Of a stretch of 64,000 nucleotides of DNA, positions 51,641-63,396 are shown in pieces. The position numbers and the translations under genes were made by a program. Origin of the DNA: Silurus meridionalis (lineage: Eukaryota; Chordata; Actinopteri; Siluriformes; Siluridae); the NCBI RefSeq assembly GCF_014805685.1, contig NC_060890.1, positions 15,629,500 to 15,693,499 of the forward strand, given 5' to 3'. The notes below the pieces were generated by a model. It searched no databases. It saw nothing but the letters and a program-made list of their open reading frames with translations, and had not been told where the DNA came from. Every line of letters begins with the position of its first letter. Within the stretch, counting starts at the first letter, position 1.

Positions 51641-54587
51641 TAAATTCAAAAATGCCCATTATTCCTTATTTATGGAAACTTCATAGTGAGCATATCTAAT
51701 GCCTAATCAATCATAAGAGTGAGTTAACCCCCACCCCATGCTCAAGAAACTTCTTGTTTATGTACAGTTTATTTAAAATGCAGTAAAAGTAGCATCTTAC
51801 TACTATAGCACCATATTAAAAACAGTGTGACACAAACTAATGCATTATTTTGCCAGTAATTATGTACACACTAAAAGAAAGTGTCCTAATATATTTCTTG
51901 TAGGTTGAACATTTATCCATAGAACATATCTAGTACCAAATTGGCTCACATGAACATCTATAGTATGCATTATAAAATTAGAACAAACCCAACATACTAA
52001 TCCCATCTGTTGCCTGGTCACAGACACAGTGTATATGCAATAAAAAAGGTGTACAGATGCAGTAGCTAGGCAGAAGGCACACCTGAGCAGGTAGATGATC
52101 TGTGAGCCAAAGGCCATGTGTGGGAACGAGATGAAATGCATAGATTAGCTTCCTATGGAAAGAGTAGGCTGCCGAAATGCTGTGATCTTACTGCCAGACA
52201 GCAGCACTGGGACAGACAGAGAAGGGAGGAGAGATTGAGGGCTCACCTTTGAATGATGCACAGAAAGAAAGAGAGCAAAGGAGAGAGAAAATAAGAGAAG
52301 AGAATGAGAAGTATGGGGTGGAATGGTAGGTTGATTGTTGAATGACATACCATCATAAGCAGCTTAGGTTACATAAAGAGGCAGGGAATTGTGGGCGCTG
52401 TGTGCAATGGCACTCGCTATGTGAGAACACTTTATCAGTTACCAGTTTCTGCCTTTGTTTTTGTTCTTTTGTCTTTCCTGATCTGGGTTTAACATCATCT
52501 CTCTTTCACTTTTTCATTTTTCCATTCATCGCTCCTAATATTCATCATGGGACACCTTGTGGGCCACAGAGCATTTAGAAAGGGAGTGAGGATGGATGCT
52601 TAATAACTGGGCTGAAAGGCCACCCTTTGACCTCAAACTGTTCCGGACTACACTGGTAATGGTGTAAACATCAGCTGTAACTCCATCTTTTATTTTTAAT
52701 GAGAACCTCTGTGTAGCAAGGATCAGATTGACTAGGAAAAAGATTTGCTTATTTTGTTAGTTCAGGTTAGATTGGATGATCTTTATTGTCCACAATACAC
52801 ACCAAAAATTGCACACAGCAAATGGCCAAATATGGAATGGATTCGGCTTGGTCTGGAATGGAGTGAAATGTGTTATTGTTTCTCCCATAATCCATGCCAG
52901 TCCTCATCAGCTCATGTCAGCATGAGTCTGCAGCTCTTGTAGCTCTTAATTCTGTCTGATGGCCAGACAAAAGCTGAGTGCATGGCCCGGAGGGTATGCA
53001 AGGACTCCATGCGGTGCATTCCAGGTCTTGGTAAAGAGGTGGCAGGAGGAAAAATAATCCACATTGAGATGCACTCAAGAAAATATAATGAGTAAGGTGA
53101 AGCTGGATTGATAAATGGGATATCATTTCGCATTTTCATGTTTTCTTTCTGGTTTATTACCTTTTTACATCTCATTCACTCCCTCTCTTTCCCACTCCCT
53201 CATCTTGACAAAGTGACTGATAGTATGACTCTCACAGCTCACAGCTTTTCCCCCTTGCCCATTCATATTCTTAGCAAAGCTACATTTCCCTCCAAATCCA
53301 GAAATTGAGGGCCTGTGATCAGATTTCTTGACTCTGGATAGTTTCCAGTCTCTGGTAATGGCGGGATAGCGCTTAGCATTGACCTCAAGATCCCAGGGTA
53401 TGAGGGAGGCTGAAAGAAAAAAGAAAGTAAGTAGAGGAAAAAGCTACCCAGCTAAGCCAATTATTTTTGATGAATCGGGCCACTGGTATTTGCCATGATG
53501 AAGCGTTTTAAAGGGTATGTGTGCTTAACATATTAAGTTTAAGGTTGGCCAAAGGTTACTTACTGTACTGAATGGGACTTTGAAGAGATTGTGGGAGAAA
53601 CAGGGAATATGAAATGAAAATGAAATCTCTCTCAAACACGCTAAAATACACACATGTGCAAAACAGAAACAACTCCCTCTGCTGGTCATTTTCTTACACA
53701 CACAATTCATTTATAACCCTAAGTGTGAAAGGGAATAGATTGTGTTTAAATGTCTCCCATGTTTTTTTGGTTCCCCTGCTGTTGAGAAAACAAAGCTTAA
53801 CAAACAGGAACCTCAGCATGCATCATTGGACACCTTCAAGTAAGATTTCTTCTAAAAACAAATGAGTTTGCATTTAAAAATCTGGACTTTAATAACAAGA
53901 CAAGATAGCGGTTAATGAAAGCAGTGTGCTCTTTCTAGGACCAGGCAATGTTTACACTAATTTAAAACGCTTTATATAATAACTTGTGGGGGAATCTAAA
54001 TACACATGGTGGAGTTTCTTCTTTTGGCTTTGAAAGTACAAATACAATAAGTCATACATTATTTTATTAATTACAACCATTATTTCGTTACATATAAGCA
54101 CAAGTTTGGGTCTATGAATTATCCTACCCATGATGAAAAAAAGTGACCCACTGCATACTGATTAAAATTGCTGGGCTTAAAGATTCTGTAAAATGACCAG
54201 TTCTTGTCTCATTTTGATGCTGGGAAATTCCTCGAAAACCTGATTTTACAATGTTTATCCAACTAGCTATCCACCTAGGTCTGTGTATTAATTGCAGTGG
54301 TTACTAGCAAGCTGTTTGGCATTTTACCTGTTAATATTTAGCTATCACAAGGCTATGGTGTCCTCATTGCTGTATTTTATTAGAGAGCATTTTTTTAGAG
54401 AGCATACATCAGACTACATTAATAGCCCCTCATTGTAACTAAACAATTTATTAGCATGCTAGCTTTAACAAAGATTCTCGATGATTAAACAATAAAATTA
54501 TTAATTTCAATTTGTCACCTATAAAGGTTCGTTGTGAATTCAATGTAAAACAGTTTAGCAAGAACCACCCACCATCACCACCACATA

Positions 54588-54616
54588 CAGTTGTGTTCAA
54601 AATTATTCAACCCCCA
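54588..54616 (+). repeat. Tc1 left outer terminal inverted repeat
   Basis: 29 bases, perfectly complementary to 56084-56112. Confidence 0.95.
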
Positions 54617-54775
54617 CTGAAATTGATTGTTTTGGTCGGTTTGACATTGATTATGATCATTCAGTCATCCTGCTTACAATTAAATCAAAGAGGCACGTGT
54701 AGGTCAGACAAATATAACATAACATTTATAATGAAATAACCACAAATGTCTTATCTGAGCTCACATCATTATCAG

Positions 54776-54791
54776 TTTTATTCAACCCCCA
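54776..54791 (+). repeat. Tc1 left inner direct repeat
   Basis: ttttattcaaccccca repeats the inner part of the outer terminal repeat about 180 bases inward. Confidence 0.75.
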
Positions 54792-55748
54792 AGTGACATT
54801 CAATCTTAGTACAACATCCTTTTACAGTAATAACAGCTTTTAAACGTGAAGCATAGCTTGACACAAGTGTCTTGCAGCGATCTACGGGTATCTTCGCCCA
54901 TTCATCATGGGCAAAAGCCTCCAGTTCAGTCACATTCTTAGGCTTGCACACTGCAACTGCTTTCTTTAAGTCCCACCAGAGGTTCTCAATCGGATTTAAG
55001 TCTGGTGACTGCGATGGCCACTTCAAAATGTTCCAGCCTTTAATCTGCAACCATGCTCTAGTGGACTTGGAGGTATGCTTGGGATCATTGTCCTGTTGAA
55101 AGGTCCAACGTCTTCCAAGCCTCAGGTTTGTGACGGACTGCATCACATTGTCATCCAATATCTCCTGGTACTGAAGAGAATTCATGGTACCTTGCACACC
55201 TTTTCTTCATAGGCCTTGTTCTTCCTCCTCCAAACATAGCGTTGATCCATGGGCCCAAACAGTTCTAATTTTGTTTCATCAGTCCACAGAACACTATCCC
55301 AAAACTTCTGTGGTTTGTCCACATGACTTTTGGCATACTGCAGTCGACTCTTCTTATTCTTTGGGGACAGCAAGGGGGTGCGCCTGGGAGTTCTGGCATG
55401 GAGGCCTTCATTACGCAGGGTGCGCCGTATTGTCTGAGCAGAAACTTCAGTACCCACATCTGACAAATCTTTTCTCAGTTCCTCAGCAGTCACACGGGGA
55501 CTTTTCTCCACTCTACGCTTCAGGTAGCGCACAGCAGTCGAAGTCAGCATCTTCTTTCTGCCACGACCAGGTAGCGTTTCAACAGTGCCTTTTGCCTTGA
55601 ATTTGCGAATGATGCTTCCTATGGTGTCTCTTGATATGTTTAACATCTGTGCAATCTTTTTATAGCCATTGCCCTTCCTGTGAAGAGTAATCACCTGTTC
55701 TCTTGTCTTCCTGGACCATTCTCTTGACCTCACCATGTTTGTAACCAC
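54778..55748 (-). pseudogene. Tc1 transposase, broken by internal deletion/frameshift
   Basis: The N-terminal frame 55748-55182 (about 188 codons) holds the paired-like helix-turn-helix region (VITLHRKGNGYKKIAQMLNI), a basic PGRGRKK hinge and the first catalytic Asp in LWTDETKLELFG. The C-terminal frame 55197-54778 holds the second Asp in QQDNDPKHTS and, 34 residues on, the Glu of SPDLNPIENLW (DD34E). The frames overlap around 55190 in different phases. The linker between them is short: the Gly-rich segment (GGGS...WGC type) usual between the first and second Asp is missing, so roughly 30 codons appear deleted. An element of this kind would act only if a related transposase were supplied elsewhere. 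Confidence 0.9.
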
Positions 55749-55910
55749 ACCAGTAAATGTCTAGAAGGAGCTGAGTATCACAGTCATTTTAAAGCTGCCT
55801 AATTGGTGCTTATTAGGCTTTATTGCTGCTCCCTGATATCCACAGGTGTTTTCAATACCTGATTGAAAACACTTCATTGAACCTCTGTTCTTCAGAGTGG
55901 TAGTCTTTAA

Positions 55911-55926
55911 GGGGTTGAATAATTAT
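55911..55926 (-). repeat. Tc1 right inner direct repeat
   Basis: ggggttgaataattat repeats the inner part of the right terminal repeat about 185 bases inward. Confidence 0.75.
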
Positions 55927-56083
55927 GTCAATGAAGAATTCACAAAAGAAACATTTACTACTGTATTACAAAACTAATTGATGTCATTTTAGTTGCATAT
56001 GGTTCTTTAAGAAGTCCTTGTAGGATTTCATTCTGAATACAATTACAAATGTACACTAAATTCCCTAAAACCATTTACAGCAT

Positions 56084-56112
56084 TGGGGGTTGAATAATTT
56101 TGAACACAACTG
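56084..56112 (-). repeat. Tc1 right outer terminal inverted repeat
   Basis: 29 bases, perfectly complementary to 54588-54616, followed by TA. Confidence 0.95.
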
Positions 56113-56114
56113 TA

Positions 56115-57574
56115 CCTCCTTTGTGGTGGAAACATGCTGAATGGTTTAAAATTAGGCATCAGCTCCAGAGCTAGCAATGACAATTTGACGGAAAAGGCTA
56201 ACAGGGCCTCAGGGCCTTGCACTCTTAATAAACACAATACTTACTTCTGATTTCTGTCATCTTACCTAAGAGCCTGTAGTCAAAAAGCCCTTAAAACCTC
56301 AGTGTGATGTTTGCAATAATCGCTGATTTGACATGACAACTTTCCAAAGCTAATATGCAGACCTTAAAAATAACTCTACAAACCTGTTCAGTTTTCATTT
56401 TTCCAACAATATGCTTCTTGACATTTCATTACAACGGTAATTTTGCATTAAGACAGTTGGCTGTAAATACATTGTCTATAAATATTGGAGTGGTTTTGTT
56501 GAATCTGGACCATGGACTGAAATAGAGAATACATCCAACAAACGAGAGATAAAATCTGTGACTGCATTTTATTGATGGAGCGTTAAAGAGGAGATAAAAT
56601 CCATTTGATTTGGATTCGGATGAATTTTTAATGTGTCTCCAGACTGGGAGCGTGGGGGGTCTAGGAAACAAGGTATATTGATCACAATAATGCTATAATG
56701 CTATCATGGTAAGCATGGTCAGGGACATTATTACTAAATAGTGATAATTATTGAATAAAATATCTTTTTATTGTTTTATATTTAAGCTTGTGACTTATGA
56801 GTATCTTGGTTTTCAGCTTACCTTTAATTAATAGTCAAAGAGGAAGAATGTGAGAGATACTTGCCATACCATCTCTGAGACACACACACCCACACACACA
56901 TACACAGCCAGTACAACAGACGCCAGAGATCTTCAGAATCAATGAGACTTGGAACCAGGTCTGTCTAATATCTAGTCTCTGCATTTGTGTTGTTTCATGG
57001 ATGGAGACAATAACCACAATGATTCATATTTTAACTGTTTAATGACTGTTTTTAGATAGATAAAGGAAATAAATACAATTAAATTTAATAGGCCATTTCA
57101 GCTAAAAAAAAACAAACAAACATTTAATTGCATTTATAACTATCTGTGCTGTATAAAACATGTGGCAACATTTCAGTGCAGACTGAAATCTACACCCACT
57201 CAAACAGATTCTATTCATATGAAATAGAAGGTTTGAATAAAACACATATTGACTAGTTTATCAAGCACTTTTGCCTGTATTGATATGGTCATATGGTGTA
57301 TAAAATTGATTTGAACAGGAGGTCTAAAGAGAGACAAACAGAAAGTGACAGAAAAATCTATACCTGTCAACCCAACAGCGACAGGAATCTGGATAGCAGA
57401 TATGCCGCTGAGCTCACAGCTAGTTTCTCAATCACTCTGCGAGGTGTCAATAGGCAGTTTTATTCAAAGTCGGCTTGTTATGGATTTTAAGCAAGTTTTT
57501 CATTTTATTAATATCGATTGTTTTAGCTAGCACATCAATACTGATTCTTATTTTGTATTGTAAACAGTGTACCA
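56115..57574. other. gene desert segment
   Basis: AT-rich. It has short cacacaccc phrases near 56880 and no supported gene or mobile element. Confidence 0.55.
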
Positions 57575-57835
57575 CAATTCATTCATTCATTCAATCTTTC
57601 ATCTCCAGTAACCATTTTTATCCTGGTCAGGCCTACAGTGGGTTAGGAATATATAATGAACTTTGTCTAACTAGAGACAATTTTGCTTTGTCAGTCCACT
57701 TACCCACATCTTTTACCTAAGAACCCAGATAAAAGCAAGCTAAAAGGAAGAATGTGAAAATCTCTACATAAAATAAAATAAAGCTTGGTATTACACCAGG
57801 CACTCTAGAGCTGTGAGGTGGCAACATTATCCACT
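57575..57835 (-). mobile_element. composite tRNA-like SINE, full-length but diverged
   Basis: Read on the minus strand, it opens with a tRNA-like head (GAAGCAGTGGATAATGTTGC, then CACCTCACAGCTCTAGAGTG). A body follows that matches, in order, the + strand element at 36575-36845, and it ends in an (ATGA)n tail (attcattcattcattc on the + strand, 57581-57595). The head suggests pol III origin. The B box (ggtgtaatacc) is decayed. Confidence 0.65.
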
Positions 57836-58059
57836 GCTTCATACAGAATAATTAATGGATTTAATATGAGACCTACAAAATACATATCATATGAAACGTA
57901 GAAGTTAAAAGTTAAAATTAACGGAGAGTAAAAGTATGCATGCTTTAATATAACATTTTGTACAGAATATTGAATATTATAGCCAGTTCCACCCTGTAAA
58001 ATCTCAGAACACATCAGAATACATCAGACATAACCAGAGGCTTATATGGGCACAGGACA

Positions 58060-58480
58060 GGACAGGCAGCCATCTTGGAGACCTTTTCACCTCTCCTTAT
58101 GCCAATAGTCAGCCTCCATCATTGTTCTTTGAGTAAAGTGAGAGGATGTGATGACATCACTAGGAAAAATTATATCATAATTACTTCACCATATCATAAT
58201 AGAGTTTTTTTTCCTCCCATCTTTTATTATCAGCAGCGAAACCCTTCCATTAATTCCCACAACAGCTTGCCATTCCGTTTTGCATCTGTGGGCTCGATAT
58301 CACACACGCTATTGTGTGTCTGCTTTAAAGTAATGAAGCATGTGATGAGAGACAGTTCATTACTCCCTGAAAGAGCTAGTGATCAGTTTCTTTTCTCCAG
58401 CTTTGAAAACAGAGCGCTTTCAGAGTGCCTTGACTCCATAGTGCTGAGAGGAAACGCTTTCTGCTGAACTGCCAACTTTG
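58060..58480. promoter_or_regulatory. candidate conserved non-coding block
   Basis: About 420 bases of non-repetitive, balanced sequence with a 130-codon open frame (58075-58467) that has no recognisable domain, no splice or promoter context and several low-complexity hydrophobic stretches. A constrained enhancer is more likely than a gene, but neither is shown. It contains tgatgacatcac (CREB/AP-1-like, about 58149-58160) and homeodomain-type taatta/attaat cores. Confidence 0.25.
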
Positions 58481-59430
58481 GATAGTAGCTAGAAGACAGC
58501 CTTATTCAGAGAGAGTCATTGTTGCCCACTTTATGAGCTCTACCACACTACAATTTGCCTTTACACATGCCAGTGTTTAACTTTTAAAGAACTGTACTAT
58601 AGAGTTTTTATTACAATAAAACAAATATAATTTTTATAATATGTATAGATAAACATTAAGAAAAGTCCCAGATTCTGTTTCATTGAATTTGGCTCAAATC
58701 TCTTAAAATGAGTTTAAATGGCATCAAACTGCTTCCTGTTTCAATATCATTAAGACTCCTGGGGCTTTCAAGGTCAGAAACACTGTCTGAATTAAACATT
58801 TGTAAAATAACACATGAAACTTATTCTTTAAGTATTAAATCCAGCGGACTCCTGCAGTTTACAGTAATGTGTACATGTGTTTAGGTGTAATTTGCTGTAA
58901 GCGGATGTCTCTTGTTTCTCCCCTTTTTCTTAATGGATTTATAACCCATGTAAATTCCTCCATAGCAAAGAGGCTATAGCAAAAAAGGAATGCGTCAAAT
59001 GTTAAAATAACCTTGTGTAATTTTACCACTTTTATGCATTAAATTGCCTTTAAAGACAAATGGAGGTAGATTTCATGTTCTCAACTATATCTTTCACATA
59101 AATCTACTGATGTTTAGCCTTATATTGTACAGACCATCACAGAGATTTATAAAACTGCAACACTAGTTTAGTCTGATTCGTTTTGCACTTTTGGGGGTCA
59201 GTGGAAAATTGGAGAGAAAATCGACAGGCTTTTGTTGCATGCTGGCTCCAGCCATATTTGATTAAGACAGACAGACTATGATAGAAAAGCCAGTGGAATA
59301 TGATTAGCTAGTGCTGGCTACTAGCATAGTAGACTGCTCTAAAGTTCACAGATCTAAATTAGCCAAGTATAAACACCTAAATTGATTTAATGGGAAGAGA
59401 GTAGTGTATATGCTTTGTATAGCAATCTTG

Positions 59431-59432
<2 letters not shown>

Positions 59433-59520
<88 letters not shown>
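59433..59520. repeat. compound (TA)32-(CA)12 microsatellite
   Basis: TA run to 59496, then CA run to 59520. Confidence 0.95.
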
Positions 59521-60090
59521 TACAATAGATTTGTGTTGTTTGTTTTTTGTCTCACAACAATCACAAGTCACAAAGGAGAAACTTAAAAATAACAAACGTA
59601 GCTCTGATAAGACTGTCAGTAATAAGGGAAGGAAATAGAGCCATGTAAATGAAACCAATTGTATGTATATGGCATCTACCCTGCATGCATACTTGTGTAT
59701 ATAATTTTCTTTAGTGCATTTCTAGGAAAATGCACTATGTGCTGCTTTCATTTTAATTGCTTCCATCATTTGATAAACGTTTTTTTTAAATCAGAATTTG
59801 GTGGGAGTGTAAATTTAATCTTTAAATGCTTTATATAGGAAAGGAAACCGATTACTTTCTGTGAATTCAGCATATCTGAGTTAATGTGGAAACTCATGCA
59901 AATAAACAATAATGGCCTAGCCATGATTGGAATAAAAAATTAAGAAAATGATTGGGGAAATAATTTGGAGCCACCTTTCTGTTTCATTCCTTAGGTCTGG
60001 CTATAAAAGATGGCTCGATATAAAGGTTGCTGAGTGGATTAAGCTAGTTTCCCCATTCTCTTTTTTTTTCTCCCTCTTCCCTCTGCCTTG

Positions 60091-60094
<4 letters not shown>

Positions 60095-60150
<56 letters not shown>
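60095..60150. repeat. (CA)28 microsatellite
   Basis: CA run following a pyrimidine-rich stretch. Confidence 0.95.
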
Positions 60151-60154
<4 letters not shown>

Positions 60155-61343
60155 AGCACAAGCCAGACTGACTCCTCTCCAACAGAAAGTTGTCTCCCTA
60201 TAAAATATCGTTTACTGCCCTCAATGTCTTCATGTCTTACTCAGATCTTACTTCCTGCTCTTCTTTAGCTGTCTGTGTAACAAAGAACTGAAGGACTCTG
60301 GACTGATGGACACATGAAGTTAGAAAAAAAAACACAGCTATTAATAATGTAACACAGAGACACAATGGACATTTCAGAATGGGTTAAATCAGTGTATAAA
60401 TGTAAACTGGGCGTTTAAAACTTTGCCAAGCGTCCATGTGAATGATTAAGTGGTTCATGAGCCTGTAACTGACAGCAGGTGTTGATCATCAGGGAGCAAT
60501 CAGGTTTATGTCACCCAGTCAAGGTCATAAAATTATATATATATATATCTGCCTAAATCTGTACTTCCTAATCCTTCCTTCCATATAATCCTAATGAAAT
60601 GCTGTTTGGATAGACACTGGTGAAATATGTTAATATGTACAAGAAACATACAAAAATGAACACATATTAGAATCCATCCATGTAACATATTAAAAATAAT
60701 ATATAACTTTTTTGTTTAATTTATATTTTGTAAATTCACAATTACTTACATATTTATATTTATATTGTTTTTTTTTGTAATAAATTAAATAAATCGCCCC
60801 TTTTTAAATGCCATTTAAAGGAAAATTTAAAAGGGCTTTAGGTCTTTTACAGCAAATAGATTATATTATGTACATGCCATTAATATGAAAGTTATATTAT
60901 GAAAAACGTTACTTATACACCAGTATAGTATAAACAAATATAATTGGTTTGTAAATCTATTTGTATTTTTGGAACTGAATTTGTGTGTGTGCGTGTGTGT
61001 GTTTGATTAGGTGATGGGGGAAACCTTAAACACTTCTATGTTGTAATGGTTTAATGTTTTTGGTGGGAAAAAGCAAAGGCTTTCCTTATGTCTAATGAAC
61101 TCGGCTCATGTAAATATTTAGACTCAACTTTAAATGATATCCAGACATTTAAGCACAAGGACACTGTGACCTCCTAAAAGCCCCACCAAACATAGACACA
61201 CTTTTAAGTACACTATAAGACTTACAAAAAAATGTTCCAGACTAAATGAAGATATAATCATCTCATATGTAGTGCTTTAAAATATCTTAAGGGGTATTGC
61301 ATTTGGTAGAAGAGAAGTGGTATCCAGATCCAATCTCTAATGC

Positions 61344-61345
<2 letters not shown>

Positions 61346-61440
<95 letters not shown>
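61346..61440. repeat. (GT)47 microsatellite
   Basis: Longest uninterrupted GT run in the window. It is inverted relative to the CA array 180 bases downstream. Confidence 0.95.
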
Positions 61441-61441
<1 letters not shown>

Positions 61442-61616
61442 GAGAGGATCAGATGGCAGTGAATGCTTTGAGTAGTGTGTAACAGAACATTTCTTTTGGT
61501 CTGAGGATCCTGTCGCCCAGGCCTGGTGTCTCCCAGTGCTCTGGGGGAAACAAGAATCTCTTGCAACTGCTGTGTCTAATCTCGTCACTAACCGCACAAC
61601 ACGCACACATGACATG

Positions 61617-61620
<4 letters not shown>

Positions 61621-61680
<60 letters not shown>
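61621..61680. repeat. (CA)30 microsatellite
   Basis: CA run that can base-pair with the GT array at 61346-61440. Confidence 0.95.
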
Positions 61681-61685
<5 letters not shown>

Positions 61686-63323
61686 TGTCAGGGCTGGTCC
61701 AGAGGCCCAGCAGAGAGCTTCCTTGTGTCTAATCTCTCTTAGCCATCAGCCATCCCTTCAAAGCAGTCTCCAGTCTGGCAAGGTGGAGGAGGGTTTGGAT
61801 GGCAGTTGGTCATCAGTGAATTGAGGTCACAAACCTCCACACAGCTCTACACACATCCCAATTTTGTTTATGATGTAAAACATATTTACATCATGCACAT
61901 GTTTTGTATACAGCATAATAATATGTTCTACACATGAAATCTTTATTGAAATTTATGTTCAATAAAGTTATGCTGTATAAATGTGAAAAGCCCATTGCCA
62001 GGAGTCTGCTGGCATTGTGTTTTAAGCACGAGGTTTCGTGTGTGTATGCTAGAAAGAGACGAGAGATAAAGGCAGTACAGCAGATTAGATATAGATGGTA
62101 AATACGGAAACTGCCAGAATGCTTAGAATAGCTGGAGACTCTACTATCATGATGAACACAAAAATGAAAACAAAGTCCAGCGCACACGCAATGACAAAAA
62201 AAGAATCAGGTTTTAGTAATGTTCTTGCTGACATTCCCTGAACAAAGCAAATAAGCAATTAAACAAATAAATAAACATTGTGTTACAAATGTGTTCAGTA
62301 AAGCATTCTTGCCGAATTCATATTCAACTACATTTACACTGGCGTAAACAAACTTTTATTTTGCTTTAGTATGTTTTTACATTTTTTTTTTTGTATTTAA
62401 TTAAAGCAGTGTAAAAAGAAATACATCAGAATTCATTCAGAATTCATGTGTATTGTTGTGTCAGACCATATAAACACCCAGGACATCTGTTCTTTTTTGA
62501 TAGGCTACCTGTTGTCTAACTATTTGAATATCTACAAACATACATTGTACATCAATTTTTTGCTATTATAAACAGATTATTTTAGTTGTATTTGATCCAG
62601 TAGCTGTGGGATACTGTTTAGTTTTAAACAATATTATGTGTGTGGTAACCTTTAGAAACCCTTTCCATGGTAAAATGTTGAGTATTATGAAAATTCCAGG
62701 TTTCCCTGAACTAAAATATGATACAATTTTGTATGTGATCAAAGTTATAGGATTTTGAAATCTGGAAAAAACAAAAATGAAAATGTACAAAATTATGTTT
62801 AAAGATTTTGCTTCCACTGTTTTTTTTTTACCTGCTAAACTGAACCTAATTATTATTACAGAGTATCATACATTTTATGGTTCATTAAAGTTCATTAATG
62901 TATCTGGGTATGTTATAGGAATTCACTGATTCCCAGTTTGTCCCAAACACAAGTTTTGTTTTTATTTTGCCTGTTTGCCAGAATCGAGCCGTAGTGATGA
63001 TAAATTCCTGGAAAACCACACATCGCGATGATAGCTTCCTTGACTGTTACTAGAAACATGTTCTGTTTATTTGAGAAAAAAAACATTTAATGCAATCACA
63101 AATTATGCACTTTGTTCCCTACTCATTGTTAGTTCTGCATTTGGTAAATTTTCATTGACATTGCTAAAAAAAATCTTTAGCTTTTTTCTAAAAATATCAT
63201 TAATAATTTTAATATTCTATGATTTAATTGTATTTATTCAATTTCGATCGCTGACAAAACTATTAATGTAAACATACATCAATCCATAAGGAACGCAGCA
63301 CAATCAGTCTCTTATATGTCACC

Positions 63324-63396
63324 CACGTGACTGAGCATGGGCTCATGACCTCCGTTATCTCTGAGCTCATGTGCTCACTCTTCTGGCATCACGTGA
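63324..63396. promoter_or_regulatory. pair of CACGTG E-boxes
   Basis: CACGTG at 63324-63329 and TCACGTGA at 63389-63396, 66 bases apart, in a local non-AT-rich patch. TCACGTGA is the core bound by MiT/TFE and USF factors. No gene is adjacent, so function is unknown. Confidence 0.25.

Larger units (their letters stand above)
54588..56112 (-). mobile_element. DD34E Tc1-like transposon, nearly full length (1,525 bp)
   Basis: Perfect 29-base terminal inverted repeats start CAGTTGTGTTCAAAATTATT and are flanked by the TA target duplication (54586-54587, 56113-56114). A second copy of the attcaaccccc core lies inside each end (54780-54790 and 55911-55921), giving the inverted/direct repeat layout used by Sleeping Beauty-type transposases. 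The transposase runs on the minus strand but is broken (separate entry). Confidence 0.95.

Noticed and set aside
55184..55600. A 138-codon + strand frame
   Set aside because: It lies wholly antisense to the Tc1 transposase and shows no domain of its own.
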